Shown here one piece after another: positions 45,778 through 54,810 of a stretch of 64,000 nucleotides of DNA. The notes under the pieces are model-generated. The model was not told the DNA's origin. It saw only the letters and a list, made by a program, of their open reading frames with translations, and did not search any database. This stretch comes from Halodesulfovibrio sp. (lineage in GTDB: Bacteria > Desulfobacterota > Desulfovibrionia > Desulfovibrionales > Desulfovibrionaceae), in NCBI RefSeq assembly GCF_025210605.1, contig NZ_JAOARI010000035.1, positions 62,001 through 126,000 on the forward strand, given 5' to 3'. Made by a program: the position numbers and the translations under genes. Numbering within the stretch: position 1 is the first letter of the stretch; the number at the start of each line of letters is the position of its first letter.

Positions 45778-47055
45778 CTACTTATTCACCATAATATCCA
45801 AAATAATTTTGTCCGTTTCGCACATGCCAGCAGTGCCGAGACGACCAAGGTTTTTTATACACACCTCGATATTATCATCAACAATGCCGTCTGAGCCTGG
45901 AACTGAAGTTCCTTTCATTGCCAGCAGTGCAGAACTAATCGCTGCTTCTACGCTGGATGCGACCTTCAGAGCGCAGGAGGTTTTAGCACCGTCACAAATC
46001 ATACCGGCAATTGTGCCCACCATGTTTTTGATAGTGCGTTCCACTTCAAGCAAACCACCACCGAGTAGTAAAATTATACCACAACCGGAACCAGTCGCCG
46101 CAAGAATGGCTCCACATAGGGCGGAAAGCCGTCCAAGGTGATGCTTTAAGTGGATAGAAATGAGATGACTCATAATAAGCGCACGTGCCATTTCTTCCTC
46201 AGACTTACCAAGTCTACGTGCAAAGGCAGTAACAGGAATTGTAGCCGTAATCCCCTGATTACCACTACCTGAGTTACTCATTACAGGCTGCATAATGCCA
46301 TCCATACGCGCATCAGATGCAGCTGCTGCAAGACGGGTTGCAAATGAGGTTATATCATCAGAACGCAAGCCCAATGCGATATCCTCATCCATTGAACGCC
46401 CTACCCGTAAGCCAAAATCTTTTTCCAACCCTTTTGATGCAATTGATTCATTTAAACGAGCTGCTTCAAGAATAAATGAAATATCATCATATGCCGCTTC
46501 TGTGGCAAACTCATAAATAGCTGCAACTGACAACAGCCATGAATCATCGGACGTTTCTTCCGCTGCAAGTGGAGTACTCTCTATGACGGTATCATCTTTT
46601 GTTACTTCAACAATACCAGCGTGGGTGCGAGCAATGGTGCAACTAGCAGTATGCTCACTTGCAGAAACAATAGCTTTAGCAAATAACAACTCGTCGGTGT
46701 CTGCCAACTCTACAACTACGTTTCCACCAGCCATCAGCACTTTGGCTTCTGCAACAATTTCTGGTGTGATATCACGCAGCACTTCCAATTTTAATGTTGC
46801 GTCACCGCCGAGCGCCCCTACCGCAGCAGCTATATCAAGCCCTGTCATTCCTGTTCCAGGAACTCCAACCCCCATGCCGTTTTTCAACAGATTACCGCTA
46901 ACCTGCACACAAACATGTTCCGGCTTTGCTCCCAGTGCTTCTGCTGCACGAGCTGCGGCAAGCGCCGCTGTAACCGGCTCGGTGCATCCCAGTGCGGGTA
47001 CTACTTCTCTATTAAGAATAGCTACAAATTCAACCCATTCTTTCTTCATTGTCAT
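45778..47055 (-). CDS. cyuA: L-cysteine desulfidase / UPF0597 (YhaM/CyuA-like), Fe-S dependent
   Basis: A 425-residue protein. Cys24 in ALGCTEP, the Cys in GSGCGIILLLGG and the pair in GMICDGAKTSCALK are the conserved cysteines expected to hold an iron-sulfur cluster. The PGTGMTGLDIAAAVGALGG and GSGNQGITATIPV segments resemble the alpha subunit of Fe-S serine dehydratases. Known relatives split cysteine to pyruvate, ammonia and sulfide. AGGTGAG precedes the ATG. It is a single gene. About 550 bp upstream of it contain no gene I can support. Confidence 0.88.
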   Translation of the reverse strand: MTMKKEWVEFVAILNREVVPALGCTEPVTAALAAARAAEALGAKPEHVCVQVSGNLLKNGMGVGVPGTGMTGLDIAAAVGALGGDATLKLEVLRDITPEIVAEAKVLMAGGNVVVELADTDELLFAKAIVSASEHTASCTIARTHAGIVEVTKDDTVIESTPLAAEETSDDSWLLSVAAIYEFATEAAYDDISFILEAARLNESIASKGLEKDFGLRVGRSMDEDIALGLRSDDITSFATRLAAAASDARMDGIMQPVMSNSGSGNQGITATIPVTAFARRLGKSEEEMARALIMSHLISIHLKHHLGRLSALCGAILAATGSGCGIILLLGGGLLEVERTIKNMVGTIAGMICDGAKTSCALKVASSVEAAISSALLAMKGTSVPGSDGIVDDNIEVCIKNLGRLGTAGMCETDKIILDIMVNK

Positions 47056-47603
47056 GGCGTCTCACCTAACTTTGTTAATTAGAATACCATTCAGAACCTA
47101 TAGTAAGCCAAAGCAGCGCCCCAAGCAATTCATGCAACGCAGCAATTAACAATTAAATTGCTCAGTAGGAACACTACAGCACGTCCGTCAAGAATCTGCC
47201 TCTAAATTTCACTTCGGCAACGCCCTGCTGTTATTACTTCTATTTTATTTGTATACACAACAAAGTTATCACGTTTATACTGCCACGGTTGCAAGTAGAG
47301 CGACTGTCTTTTACTGCGCAACATCAACAATAATTCCGCACGCCAATAGATCAAAAACACAGCGTTCGGCAGTATCTTGTACAGTGGTTTGTAACGCTCT
47401 CTCCAAAGAGTGGTGCAGACGCTGCGGTAATGGTACAATGGGATATATCTACTGTGCCAAGCAGCAAGCATTAACAAACCGCAGAAAAAAGACAGAAAAA
47501 AAAGTCTAATGACGTTTCAATGCACATTAATTACTTCGACTGCTGTTGAAACATATGCCGCATATGACAGACTTTCCGCCAGCATGTCGAAAAGGAACGG
47601 GGA

Positions 47604-48062
47604 ATGAAGAACCTTCTAACAATACAAAAAATTTTAAAAGAATTCGGCAAGGTTCTTGATCTTGAGGCACTTGCATTGAATGAAGGTGGTGGTTGCAGGC
47701 TTATGTTTGACAACGACCTAGAGGTGAATCTAGAACTGGATGATGCTACAGACAGCTTACTGCTTATCAGTCCCGTTGCAAAAGGAAGTGAAGAACTCTT
47801 TGCAGATGCGCTGGAATTGAATCTGTTTTGGGGTGAACTGAATGGATGTCGTTTCGCCCTGCTTCGCGATGCTAATATGCTGACAATGCTACGCAGAATA
47901 TCTGTTGAAGGGCTGAGTACAGTCTCTTTTGAAGCAGAGCTGGACAAGTTTTTAGAAACAGTCATGGTGTGGCGGCTGGCATTTAAGCGATCACCGCAGC
48001 AAAAGAAAGACACCGCAGCCGCGTGCGGGTGGAATATGCACAATCTTTCCGGTCAGGCGTAA
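47604..48062 (+). CDS. CesT/Tir-type secretion chaperone family protein
   Basis: A 152-residue acidic protein starting MKNLLTIQKILKEFGKVLDLEALALNE. The order helix, strands (CRLMFDNDLEVNLELDDATDSLLLISPVA), helix (SEELFADALELNLFWGEL), strand (CRFALLRDANMLTMLRRI), helix (LEAELDKFLETVMVWRLAF-like end) is the class I type III secretion chaperone plan. Such proteins keep effectors or translocators unfolded. No type III effector or injectisome gene is present in the window. AAAGGAACGGGG precedes the ATG. Confidence 0.75.
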   Translation: MKNLLTIQKILKEFGKVLDLEALALNEGGGCRLMFDNDLEVNLELDDATDSLLLISPVAKGSEELFADALELNLFWGELNGCRFALLRDANMLTMLRRISVEGLSTVSFEAELDKFLETVMVWRLAFKRSPQQKKDTAAACGWNMHNLSGQA

Positions 48063-48068
48063 CATATT

Positions 48069-48105
48069 GGCACTGGTGAACGATATTCACCAGTGCCATT
48101 TTTTT
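48069..48105 (+). terminator. Terminator after the CesT-like gene
   Basis: The perfect 12-bp stem GGCACTGGTGAA/TTCACCAGTGCC with a 5-nt loop is followed by seven T. It overlaps the 3' edge of the convergent gene. Confidence 0.92.
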
Positions 48106-48703
48106 ATCGAGCTTTAATCTCACATGCATCTTCCAAAAGCACATTCGGCTCATAGACCATTTCCGCACCCTTAAAAATTGCACCGCCACAGCCTGCACGC
48201 TTTGTCCAAGTCTTAATCCAGCGGTCATAGGCTTTTTGTGTAGAAAATGACCGTGAATGAAAATACTGCACAGGGCGCATGTAGGTAGTCACTTTATCCA
48301 GCAGCATAAAAGTGTCTGCAAGAGCGTTTATCTGTGCCCACAGGGTGAAAGGTGTTTCCGCTTCAGGTGCATAAATATCGTAAATACGAAAATGTGGCTT
48401 ACCCTTTTGCACAGGGATGACCACACCGTCCGCGTGGAACGGGCCTTGTATTTTTTCACCAAGCAATTCCGATACCTTATCAAACTCTTCGATAAGATGC
48501 TCCATTTCAAAAAGCGCAACGCCTTCTGAATCTATAACTTCCTTTGTCACGCCATCAATAAATACTCTGGCACCAAGGTAACGGGCACAATGCATTGTGC
48601 CTGCAAGCGTGCCACCATGCGCTGCTGTAAACTCTTCGATGTTAGAGCCATAGTGGGCGCATCGAAAAGGACTTTTAGCTATTTTTGCAATTGAAAGATC
48701 CAT
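48104..48703 (-). CDS. Hypothetical protein, 199 aa
   Basis: A soluble alpha/beta protein starting MDLSIAKIAKSPFRCAHYGS, with CARYLGARVFIDGVTKEVID, FHADGVVIPVQKGKPHFRIYDIY and a cysteine-containing end (RAGCGGAIFKGAEM). The GEKIQGPFHADGVV...FRIYDIY stretch recalls motif III of nucleotidyltransferase-fold ligases, but no KxxG active-site lysine is in place, so I do not assign it. It has no signal peptide or membrane segment. GGAGA lies upstream of the ATG. It is a single gene, convergent with the CesT-like gene. Confidence 0.6.
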   Translation of the reverse strand: MDLSIAKIAKSPFRCAHYGSNIEEFTAAHGGTLAGTMHCARYLGARVFIDGVTKEVIDSEGVALFEMEHLIEEFDKVSELLGEKIQGPFHADGVVIPVQKGKPHFRIYDIYAPEAETPFTLWAQINALADTFMLLDKVTTYMRPVQYFHSRSFSTQKAYDRWIKTWTKRAGCGGAIFKGAEMVYEPNVLLEDACEIKAR

Positions 48704-49041
48704 AGTCTCTCCAAAATATTACGAACCGAATTCTATTTATTCGGTACTGTTCAAGCTGGTACTGCACAGTACACATATTCTCTATACTCTATCAACTGGC
48801 AGAAACCTGCCTTTTTCACTGCCCTCTTCATAGTGAGCAATCGCACACCAATTGTAGCACCTTTATTTTTTAGTGCACTGCCAATTCAGTTGCCAAAAAA
48901 GATAGTTTGGAAGTACAGTAGCGAAATTGTTTTAATTGTACGCTCAAACAATATTCATATTCTCAGAAGCTGTTGGAGGAGCACGACAGTGCAAGCTTGC
49001 AAGAATAACGCTGGATGCTGTTTGACAACCGAGGAGTACTT

Positions 49042-49194
49042 ATGCTGACAACAATTCAAACCCCTGACGGCAAACCGGTTTATCAGTGTGACAACTGTGG
49101 GAAAGACGTAATGGCGCAGGATATTATAGTAACCTTCAGCGGTGATTTCTGCCCTGAATGCCACGCCAAACAACAAAAAGAGAAATCTTCTTAG
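49042..49194 (+). CDS. Small zinc-ribbon protein, 50 aa
   Basis: A short frame starting MLTTIQTPDGKPVYQCDNCG, with GAGGAG five bases upstream, and ending in QQKEKSS. CDNCG and CPECH form a two-knuckle CxxC...CxxC zinc ribbon about 20 residues apart. It is followed by its own terminator, which supports a real gene. The role is unknown; such ribbons bind nucleic acid or protein. The 338-bp stretch before it (48704-49041) shows no other gene. Confidence 0.75.
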   Translation: MLTTIQTPDGKPVYQCDNCGKDVMAQDIIVTFSGDFCPECHAKQQKEKSS

Positions 49195-49199
49195 TCAGT

Positions 49200-49232
49200 A
49201 GAGCAGGAACAGGATTGTTTCTGCTCTTTTTT
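49200..49232 (+). terminator. Terminator after the zinc-ribbon gene
   Basis: AGAGCAG (49200-49206) and CTGCTCT (49221-49227) pair with an extended inner stem (AAC/GTT) and are followed by TTTTTT. Confidence 0.85.
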
Positions 49233-49309
49233 ATCTTTTCTTAGTTTTCCCAGAATATTACAATACCTACTCCCGTACATACAACCATCAACGACAAGCA
49301 GGAGTATGC

Positions 49310-49954
49310 ATGTTCAATCATACCAACGTAATTGACCTTACTCATACAATCACCAATGGTATGCCAGTCTATCCCGGAACAAGCGCTCCTCGCATTGCAC
49401 AGTCCAGCACTGTTTCGCAAAACGGATTCGCTGAAAAAGAACTGACGCTCTGCTCCCATGTGGGAACCCACATGGATGCTCCTGCACACATTATCAATAA
49501 TGCCGAAACACTGGACGCACTGCCAACCGCTACGTTCATCGGCTCTGCCTGTTTACTAGATGTATCCAGTGCTTCTGCCATTTCTCTTGATATTCTCAAG
49601 AAACATGAAAGAACTATCGCACAATGCGATTTTGTAATCTTTGCCTCCGGTCACGAAAAATACTGGGGGACAGAAACATATTTCTCACCATTTCCGGTGC
49701 TGGATAAAGAAGCCGCAACATGGCTGACCACGCAGAAGCTTAAAGGAGTTGGGATTGATGCTATCTCCTTTGATACTATGGATGCCAGTGAATTGTTCAT
49801 TCACACCATTCTGTTAAGCCACGGGCTTGTTTTAATAGAAAATCTTACCAATTTAGCTAGCATTACAGAGTCCATGTTCACCTTTGCAGCTCTGCCACTT
49901 AAAATTCATGAAAGCGACGGTGCACCGGTTCGCGCAATTGCAATACTTCCATAA
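49310..49954 (+). CDS. Cyclase family protein (kynurenine formamidase-like)
   Basis: A 214-residue metal-dependent hydrolase. The metal-binding motif CSHVGTHMDAPAHI is at about 46-59, IDLTHTITNGMPVYPGT opens the domain and GVGIDAISFDTMD lies near residue 145. Family members hydrolyse N-formylkynurenine, isatin or other amides. No tryptophan catabolic genes are adjacent, so the substrate is open. CAGGAG precedes the ATG region. Confidence 0.88.
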   Translation: MFNHTNVIDLTHTITNGMPVYPGTSAPRIAQSSTVSQNGFAEKELTLCSHVGTHMDAPAHIINNAETLDALPTATFIGSACLLDVSSASAISLDILKKHERTIAQCDFVIFASGHEKYWGTETYFSPFPVLDKEAATWLTTQKLKGVGIDAISFDTMDASELFIHTILLSHGLVLIENLTNLASITESMFTFAALPLKIHESDGAPVRAIAILP

Positions 49955-49971
49955 TATCTCCATATCCAAAA

Positions 49972-49998
49972 CGCCCCGTAGGAGACTCCTACAGGGCG
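49972..49998. terminator. Stem-loop between the cyclase and hydrolase genes
   Basis: CGCCCCGTAGGAG and CTCCTACAGGGCG pair with one mismatch around a 1-3 nt loop, between convergent genes. The T run is weak (TTTGTTCT) on the plus strand. Confidence 0.65.
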
Positions 49999-50028
49999 CT
50001 TTGTTCTCAAGAAAAAAAGACAGTAAAG

Positions 50029-50604
50029 TTACGCTGGGCAATGAATTGCCAATTGATCTTTAATCCACTGCAACCAGAAGAAATAGACTTCTGAATCATA
50101 CTGTGCAGAAGCAGGGTTCAGAAATCCATGCTCAAATGGTGTAATGTAGCTCTGAACATTTTCAATATCTTGTAAGGTGCGAGCAACGTTTTCGACATCA
50201 TAATGCGGTTCTTCTTTAGCAAAAACAAATTCCACAGGAACTTTTGGCAGATAGTCCGTCATTGTATGAATTGATGAACTATAAAAACAGACAGCTGCTT
50301 TCACTGTTCCAACAGAGCTGCCGCTCACCGCAGACCAGACTGCACCAGCTCCGGCACTAAAGCCCAAAAGACATACTGACTCTGTTGCTTCCGCTACAGC
50401 TTGCGATACCCTTTCGGCATACGCAGCATCACCGCATTGCTCTTTATAGTGTGCATATGCAGCATCCTTACTCGCAAACTCAGGGTCACCCCCATCATAC
50501 GGGTCTACTATCGCTACTTTGCTTGCGATCTCTTCAAAACTTGCAGCCATTGCATCCAGATGGGGTGTTTTTCCCCAAATGTCTGTGGCGATAATGATAT
50601 GCAT
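50029..50604 (-). CDS. Alpha/beta hydrolase, dienelactone hydrolase family
   Basis: A 191-residue protein with the nucleophile elbow GFSAGAGAVW (Ser at about 103) and a C-terminal FEHGFLNP His in place of the DLH HGF motif. IIIATDIWGKTPHLDAMA resembles the start of dienelactone hydrolases. The substrate is unknown. It lies between two other single-gene units. Confidence 0.8.
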   Translation of the reverse strand: MHIIIATDIWGKTPHLDAMAASFEEIASKVAIVDPYDGGDPEFASKDAAYAHYKEQCGDAAYAERVSQAVAEATESVCLLGFSAGAGAVWSAVSGSSVGTVKAAVCFYSSSIHTMTDYLPKVPVEFVFAKEEPHYDVENVARTLQDIENVQSYITPFEHGFLNPASAQYDSEVYFFWLQWIKDQLAIHCPA

Positions 50605-50699
50605 ATCTCTCCACCCTTTTTATTCAAATCTAAGACAGGCTCGTTGCTACAATATATTCTGGTTATTCTACATGAATACCAACAATATTTTGACAGCTA

Positions 50700-51272
50700 T
50701 TATACGAAGGTTTTCTGATTCGTAGAAACTTCAGCCTGCGGGTAGCTGATTATATTATGAAACACAACTTTGCTTCCAAGGGCACGGTAAGCATGCTGCT
50801 GATCTGCATAAAAACGTACCCTCTCGCCAGCCGACAAAGCATGCCATGTCCCGTCAAAAAATAATTCCATACTTCCTTCTATCACAATTACATGTTCAAT
50901 CACTTCAAGCTGATGCGCAGAAGATTGCTGCTCGTGATCGTCAAATAATATGACCTCAAAAACTTCTATCCGTGTTGTTGAAGAGTAAGGAAAAATGGTT
51001 TGAATCTGCATTGCAGGGTCTTCAGGAAACGCCACAGTCGGCATTCCTTTTTCTGCTTCTTCCGAAAGAAAAGAAGAAAACGAGCTTTCGAGACCGCTGG
51101 AAATTTTCCATAGCGTACCTATCGTCGGACTCGATTCGCCACGTTCAATCTGTCCCAGCATCGCTTTAGAAACACCTGTTTTTTTTGATGTTGTATCAAG
51201 GCTCCAACCACGCAATTTACGTAATTCTTTCAAGCGTTGTGCAATTGTTTCCACAACAGTTTTCGAATTCAT
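50700..51272 (-). CDS. XRE-family regulator with C-terminal cupin domain
   Basis: A protein of 190 residues from the ATG at 51272, after GGGAGAAAAGTG; the longer frame runs through the divergent promoter. Residues 5-70 form a helix-turn-helix (LKELRKLRGWSLDTTSKKTGVSKAMLGQIERGESSPTIGTL in segments). Residues about 110-185 are a small cupin (EHVIVIEGSMELFFDGTWHALSAGERVRFYAD). It is divergent from a BenE transporter gene, as in the E. coli ydcN-ydcO pair. It probably binds the two palindromes between the genes and controls both. Confidence 0.9.
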   Translation of the reverse strand: MNSKTVVETIAQRLKELRKLRGWSLDTTSKKTGVSKAMLGQIERGESSPTIGTLWKISSGLESSFSSFLSEEAEKGMPTVAFPEDPAMQIQTIFPYSSTTRIEVFEVILFDDHEQQSSAHQLEVIEHVIVIEGSMELFFDGTWHALSAGERVRFYADQQHAYRALGSKVVFHNIISYPQAEVSTNQKTFV

Positions 51273-51296
51273 CACTTTTCTCCCTACAGAAAAACC

Positions 51297-51316
51297 TTGT
51301 GCGCTATAGCGCACAA
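51297..51316. promoter_or_regulatory. Perfect 20-bp palindrome, putative XRE operator 1
   Basis: TTGTGCGCTATAGCGCACAA is fully self-complementary and lies 25 bp before the regulator's start codon, in the divergent intergenic region. Confidence 0.75.
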
Positions 51317-51337
51317 TAGTACACCCCTTGCACCGGA

Positions 51338-51352
51338 CGTTATAACGCACAA
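51338..51352. promoter_or_regulatory. Second, partial operator
   Basis: CGTTATAACG followed by CACAA repeats the core and right arm of operator 1, with centres 36 bp apart (about 3.4 helical turns). Confidence 0.55.
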
Positions 51353-51380
51353 ATCGAACTATCAGACTAAAGGAAGCCCT

Positions 51381-52547
51381 ATGCTAAAAAATCTATCAAT
51401 CAGCCATATCTCGTCTGGATTAGCTGCTATTCTTGTTGGATATACATGCTCAGTAGTCCTTGTTATTGAAGCCGCTATGGGTGCCGGTGCTACCTCTATG
51501 CAAGTGGGTAGCTGGCTTTTTGCTATCGGCATGGCAGCAGGACTAACAACCATATTCTTCTCACTATATTACAAGGTTCCTGTGCTAACAGCATGGTCAA
51601 CCCCAGGTGCAGCACTGCTCGCCAGCAGTGTTGCCGGATTCTCTCTTCCGGAAACCATCGGGGCATGCATTATCTGTGCGCTACTCATTATACTGACAGG
51701 TGCCACAAAGTCACTCTCCGCATTTATTCAAAAAATTCCGACAGCTCTTACAACAGCCATGCTGGCAGGCATCCTTATTCCTTTTGGAATAAAGACATTC
51801 ACCCCTTGGGAGAGCACTCCAATACTTTTTGGCAGCATGCTTGTAGCCTATCTTATCGGCAAACGATTTTATCCACGATATACCATGCTGATGCTTATTC
51901 TCATCGGCGGAGGAGTGGCATATTTTCAAGGTACGTTGCCGCTTGCAGATACCTCGCTCTCTGTTACCGCTCCGGTATTTATGTCGCCTGAATGGAGTGT
52001 TGCGTCCATTGTCAGCCTGAGCATTCCCCTTTTCCTCGTAACAATGGTTTCCCAGAATATTCCGGGCATCGTTATGATTCAGAGCCACAATTACTCTGTT
52101 CCTTTTTCCCGAATTTTACTCGGGACAGGCTTTATGAACTTAATCACAGCACCGTTCGGCGGCTTTACCTGTAACCTTGCAGCAATTTCTGCTGGAATCT
52201 GTATGGGAGAAGAAGTCGATCCGAACCCGAAAAATCGCTACTTGGCATCAACAAGCGCCGGAGTTTTTTATATGCTTGCCGGACTCTTCAGTACAAGCCT
52301 CGTTACGCTTTTTGTTTCCATGCCTTCAGAACTGACACAAATGCTCGCAGGATTCGCACTTCTAGGTATTATTCAACGCAGCCTGTACCTTGCTGTCAAA
52401 GACGAAAACACACGGGAAGGCGCACTGATTACGTTACTTATAACAGCGTCCGGTATTTCTTTTATAGGAATCAATGCTCCGGTATGGGGACTACTTGCCG
52501 GATACATTATGAACCGCTTTTTTAATCCGGCAAACATAACAAGATAA
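51381..52547 (+). CDS. BenE family transporter (YdcO-like)
   Basis: A protein of 388 residues from the ATG at 51381, with AGGA upstream. It has about twelve membrane segments; LAAILVGYTCSVVLVIEAA, AWSTPGAALLASS and APFGGFTCNLAAISAGICMG are typical of BenE. The family includes the benzoate:H+ symporter of Acinetobacter, but most members have no proven substrate. Paired with the divergent XRE-cupin regulator. Confidence 0.88.
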   Translation: MLKNLSISHISSGLAAILVGYTCSVVLVIEAAMGAGATSMQVGSWLFAIGMAAGLTTIFFSLYYKVPVLTAWSTPGAALLASSVAGFSLPETIGACIICALLIILTGATKSLSAFIQKIPTALTTAMLAGILIPFGIKTFTPWESTPILFGSMLVAYLIGKRFYPRYTMLMLILIGGGVAYFQGTLPLADTSLSVTAPVFMSPEWSVASIVSLSIPLFLVTMVSQNIPGIVMIQSHNYSVPFSRILLGTGFMNLITAPFGGFTCNLAAISAGICMGEEVDPNPKNRYLASTSAGVFYMLAGLFSTSLVTLFVSMPSELTQMLAGFALLGIIQRSLYLAVKDENTREGALITLLITASGISFIGINAPVWGLLAGYIMNRFFNPANITR

Positions 52548-52592
52548 CTCTCGTAGATATCCGCATAACCCATTCATAAATCTGAACAACAT

Positions 52593-52628
52593 AAAACAAA
52601 GAGGTCGTGATTATACAATCACGACCTC
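52593..52628 (-). terminator. Terminator of the flgB-fliI operon
   Basis: GAGGTCGTGATT and AATCACGACCTC form a perfect 12-bp stem with a 4-nt loop. The T-rich flank (TTTGTTTT) is on the minus strand, 110 bp after the fliI stop. Confidence 0.85.
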
Positions 52629-52738
52629 TCATGTGTACTGCATTAAATAAAACAACCTTTCAGCAGGACATACTGCCTATCGCCGTGCAGTACGCTGGAG
52701 TACGGGCGTCCCTTCCCGTTGCTTCCGGTTGTTCTAAT

Positions 52739-54052
52739 TTATTGTTGTACCAAAGAATGTAACTGAGAATACGACTCCTCAATAGTGCAAGGGTCCTGTA
52801 CTCTCTGTTGTAAAAATTCGTTTACCTGCGGAACCATGGAAATTGCTTTATCAACCACCGGATTTGATCCATGCGAATACGCACCGATGTTAACCATATC
52901 TTCTACCTTTTTATAGGCAGCAAGCAACTTGGTTACAGATTGTCCTTCTTCTATAATCTCACGCGAACAAATATCGCCGCGAAGACGGGAAACAGAGCGT
53001 AACACATCAATTGCAGGATAATGTCCGTTATCTGCAAGATCACGCGTTAAAACAATATGTCCGTCAAGAATAGAACGCACTGCATCCGCAATAGGTTCGT
53101 TAAAATCGTCACCATCTACAAGAACGGTGTAAATTCCTGTGATGCTGCCTTTATCGCTATTGCCTGCACGCTCCAGAAGCTGAGGAAGCTGGGTAAAAAC
53201 AGTAGGCGTGTAGCCTTTGGTTGTCGGCGGTTCACCTGTCGCAAGCCCCACTTCTCGCGCTGCCATGGCAAAACGGGTCACTGAGTCCATCATAAGCAAA
53301 ACATTTTTGCCTTGATCTCGATAGAACTCCGCCACTGCTGTTGCAGCATATGCAGCACGCATGCGGATAAGCGGTGACTGGTCAGAGGTTGCAACAAGCA
53401 ACACTGAACGCTTCATTCCTTCAGGTCCTAAATCTTTCTCGATAAATTCAAGAACCTCACGTCCGCGTTCGCCGATAAGCGCAATCACGTTAATGTCAGC
53501 TTCAGTGTAGCGAGCCATCATACCCATAAGAGTAGATTTCCCCACACCGGAACCCGCCATAATACCGACACGCTGCCCTTTACCTAAGGTAATAAGACTG
53601 TTGATTGAACGCACGCCGACATCAAGCGGTTCAGTAATGCGTGAACGGGAAAGCGGGTTAGGCGGCATAGCATACAAAGGTCTGTAGCCTTCCGCGGTAT
53701 GCATAGGAGATTCGGAGCCAAGCTCGTTGCCGAATGCATCAAATGCTTTGCCGAGCATGTCATTGCCTACAGGGAATGTTGGCGGCAAACTGGAGTTACG
53801 AATTAGTGACCCCGGTTTAATACCGCGCATATCGCCGTATGGCATAAAAAGGATATTACCGTCACGAAACCCTACGACTTCAGCCGGAATCTGTTCAGCG
53901 CCTTCTTCAGGAATAAGCTGACAGACAGCACCTAACGGTGCTTTGATTCCACACCCTTCAACAATCAGCCCGACAACCTTGTTCACCTTACCGAAAGACT
54001 GGTTCGGCTCAAGGCTGTTCAGCATTTCAATAGCTCCACTCGGATCGATCAT
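52739..54052 (-). CDS. fliI: Flagellum-specific ATPase FliI
   Basis: A 437-residue ATPase of the flagellar type III exporter. Walker A is MAGSGVGKSTLMGMMAR at about 163-179, with Walker B in VLLMMDSVTRFAMAAREVGLATGEPP (read in pieces) and the Glu switch region ALIGERGREVLEF. FliI works as a hexamer with FliH and FliJ to dock and unfold export cargo. No fliJ follows here; the operon ends at fliI. It overlaps the fliH stop by 4 bp. Confidence 0.97.
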   Translation of the reverse strand: MIDPSGAIEMLNSLEPNQSFGKVNKVVGLIVEGCGIKAPLGAVCQLIPEEGAEQIPAEVVGFRDGNILFMPYGDMRGIKPGSLIRNSSLPPTFPVGNDMLGKAFDAFGNELGSESPMHTAEGYRPLYAMPPNPLSRSRITEPLDVGVRSINSLITLGKGQRVGIMAGSGVGKSTLMGMMARYTEADINVIALIGERGREVLEFIEKDLGPEGMKRSVLLVATSDQSPLIRMRAAYAATAVAEFYRDQGKNVLLMMDSVTRFAMAAREVGLATGEPPTTKGYTPTVFTQLPQLLERAGNSDKGSITGIYTVLVDGDDFNEPIADAVRSILDGHIVLTRDLADNGHYPAIDVLRSVSRLRGDICSREIIEEGQSVTKLLAAYKKVEDMVNIGAYSHGSNPVVDKAISMVPQVNEFLQQRVQDPCTIEESYSQLHSLVQQ

Positions 54053-54810
54053 ATCTGATCCTCAGGAATCATAAGCTGCTCTAAAATTTCGTCCACAGCC
54101 TGCCTGCGGCTAATAATGGTGTTATCCACCATACCGTCACGGCTTTCTACAATAACACCACCGGAGATTGTGGAAGAAGTTTTAACCTTCCATCCTTCCA
54201 GACCGCTGTAGTGCTGCTGTGCATTTTGGATAATACCAGTAACCAGTTCTTCATCCTCAGGATGTACAGTAATGATAAGCTGTCTGCGCTCGTCAAGAAT
54301 TTGAACTGCCTCGGTAAAAAGACGCTCCATGGAAGCATGACGGTTTTCTGACATCTCTACAGCGCACATGCGCTCTACGGCAGCCTGCACAACTGTGATA
54401 AGGTCACTGCGCCAGTTTGTAAAAATATTGGAGCACTGTCCCTGAATAGCACCTAATACGCTGGATACAGATTCTGCATGTTGCTGCTGCAATGCATTTA
54501 GCTCTGCCTGAGCCTGCTCACAGCCTTCTGCATATCCTTCCTGACGCGCCTTTTCTTTAAGCCATTCAGCTTCTTCACGCGCTTTAGCAAGGATACCGGA
54601 AGCTCGTTCTGCTGCACGTTCCCGCACGCGCTCCATGTAAATTGCTTCAGTTGCATCATCCCATTGCGGGGAACGGGAACCTTCCACACCTTCGAGGGTA
54701 TGTTCATTTGCAGAACCGGGACCCGTGAAGATTGTGCCCCACGCAGCCACACTTTTCGGTGCGGCTGTGTCGGATAACATGGAACCGGAAATTACATTAG
54801 ATGAAGGCAT
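54049..54810 (-). CDS. fliH: Flagellar export stator FliH
   Basis: A protein of 253 residues from the ATG at 54810, preceded by ACGGAGTCCGAA inside the upstream gene. The central coiled coil (EWLKEKARQEGYAEGCEQAQAELNALQQQH in parts) is rich in Ala/Glu/Gln, and the C-terminal domain (RRQLIITVHPEDEELV, GVIVESRDGMVDNTI) matches FliH/HrpE. The N-terminal leader MPSSNVISGSMLSDTAAPK aligns without gaps to the leader of the preceding small gene (10 of 19 residues identical). FliH N-termini in other species dock on the C ring and FlhA. Its start overlaps the upstream stop by 14 nt. Confidence 0.93.
   Translation of the reverse strand: MPSSNVISGSMLSDTAAPKSVAAWGTIFTGPGSANEHTLEGVEGSRSPQWDDATEAIYMERVRERAAERASGILAKAREEAEWLKEKARQEGYAEGCEQAQAELNALQQQHAESVSSVLGAIQGQCSNIFTNWRSDLITVVQAAVERMCAVEMSENRHASMERLFTEAVQILDERRQLIITVHPEDEELVTGIIQNAQQHYSGLEGWKVKTSSTISGGVIVESRDGMVDNTIISRRQAVDEILEQLMIPEDQI

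Noticed and set aside
47202-47509. Overlapping short frames on both strands upstream of the CesT-like gene
   Set aside because: No ribosome sites, Tyr/Arg-rich and no recognisable domain.
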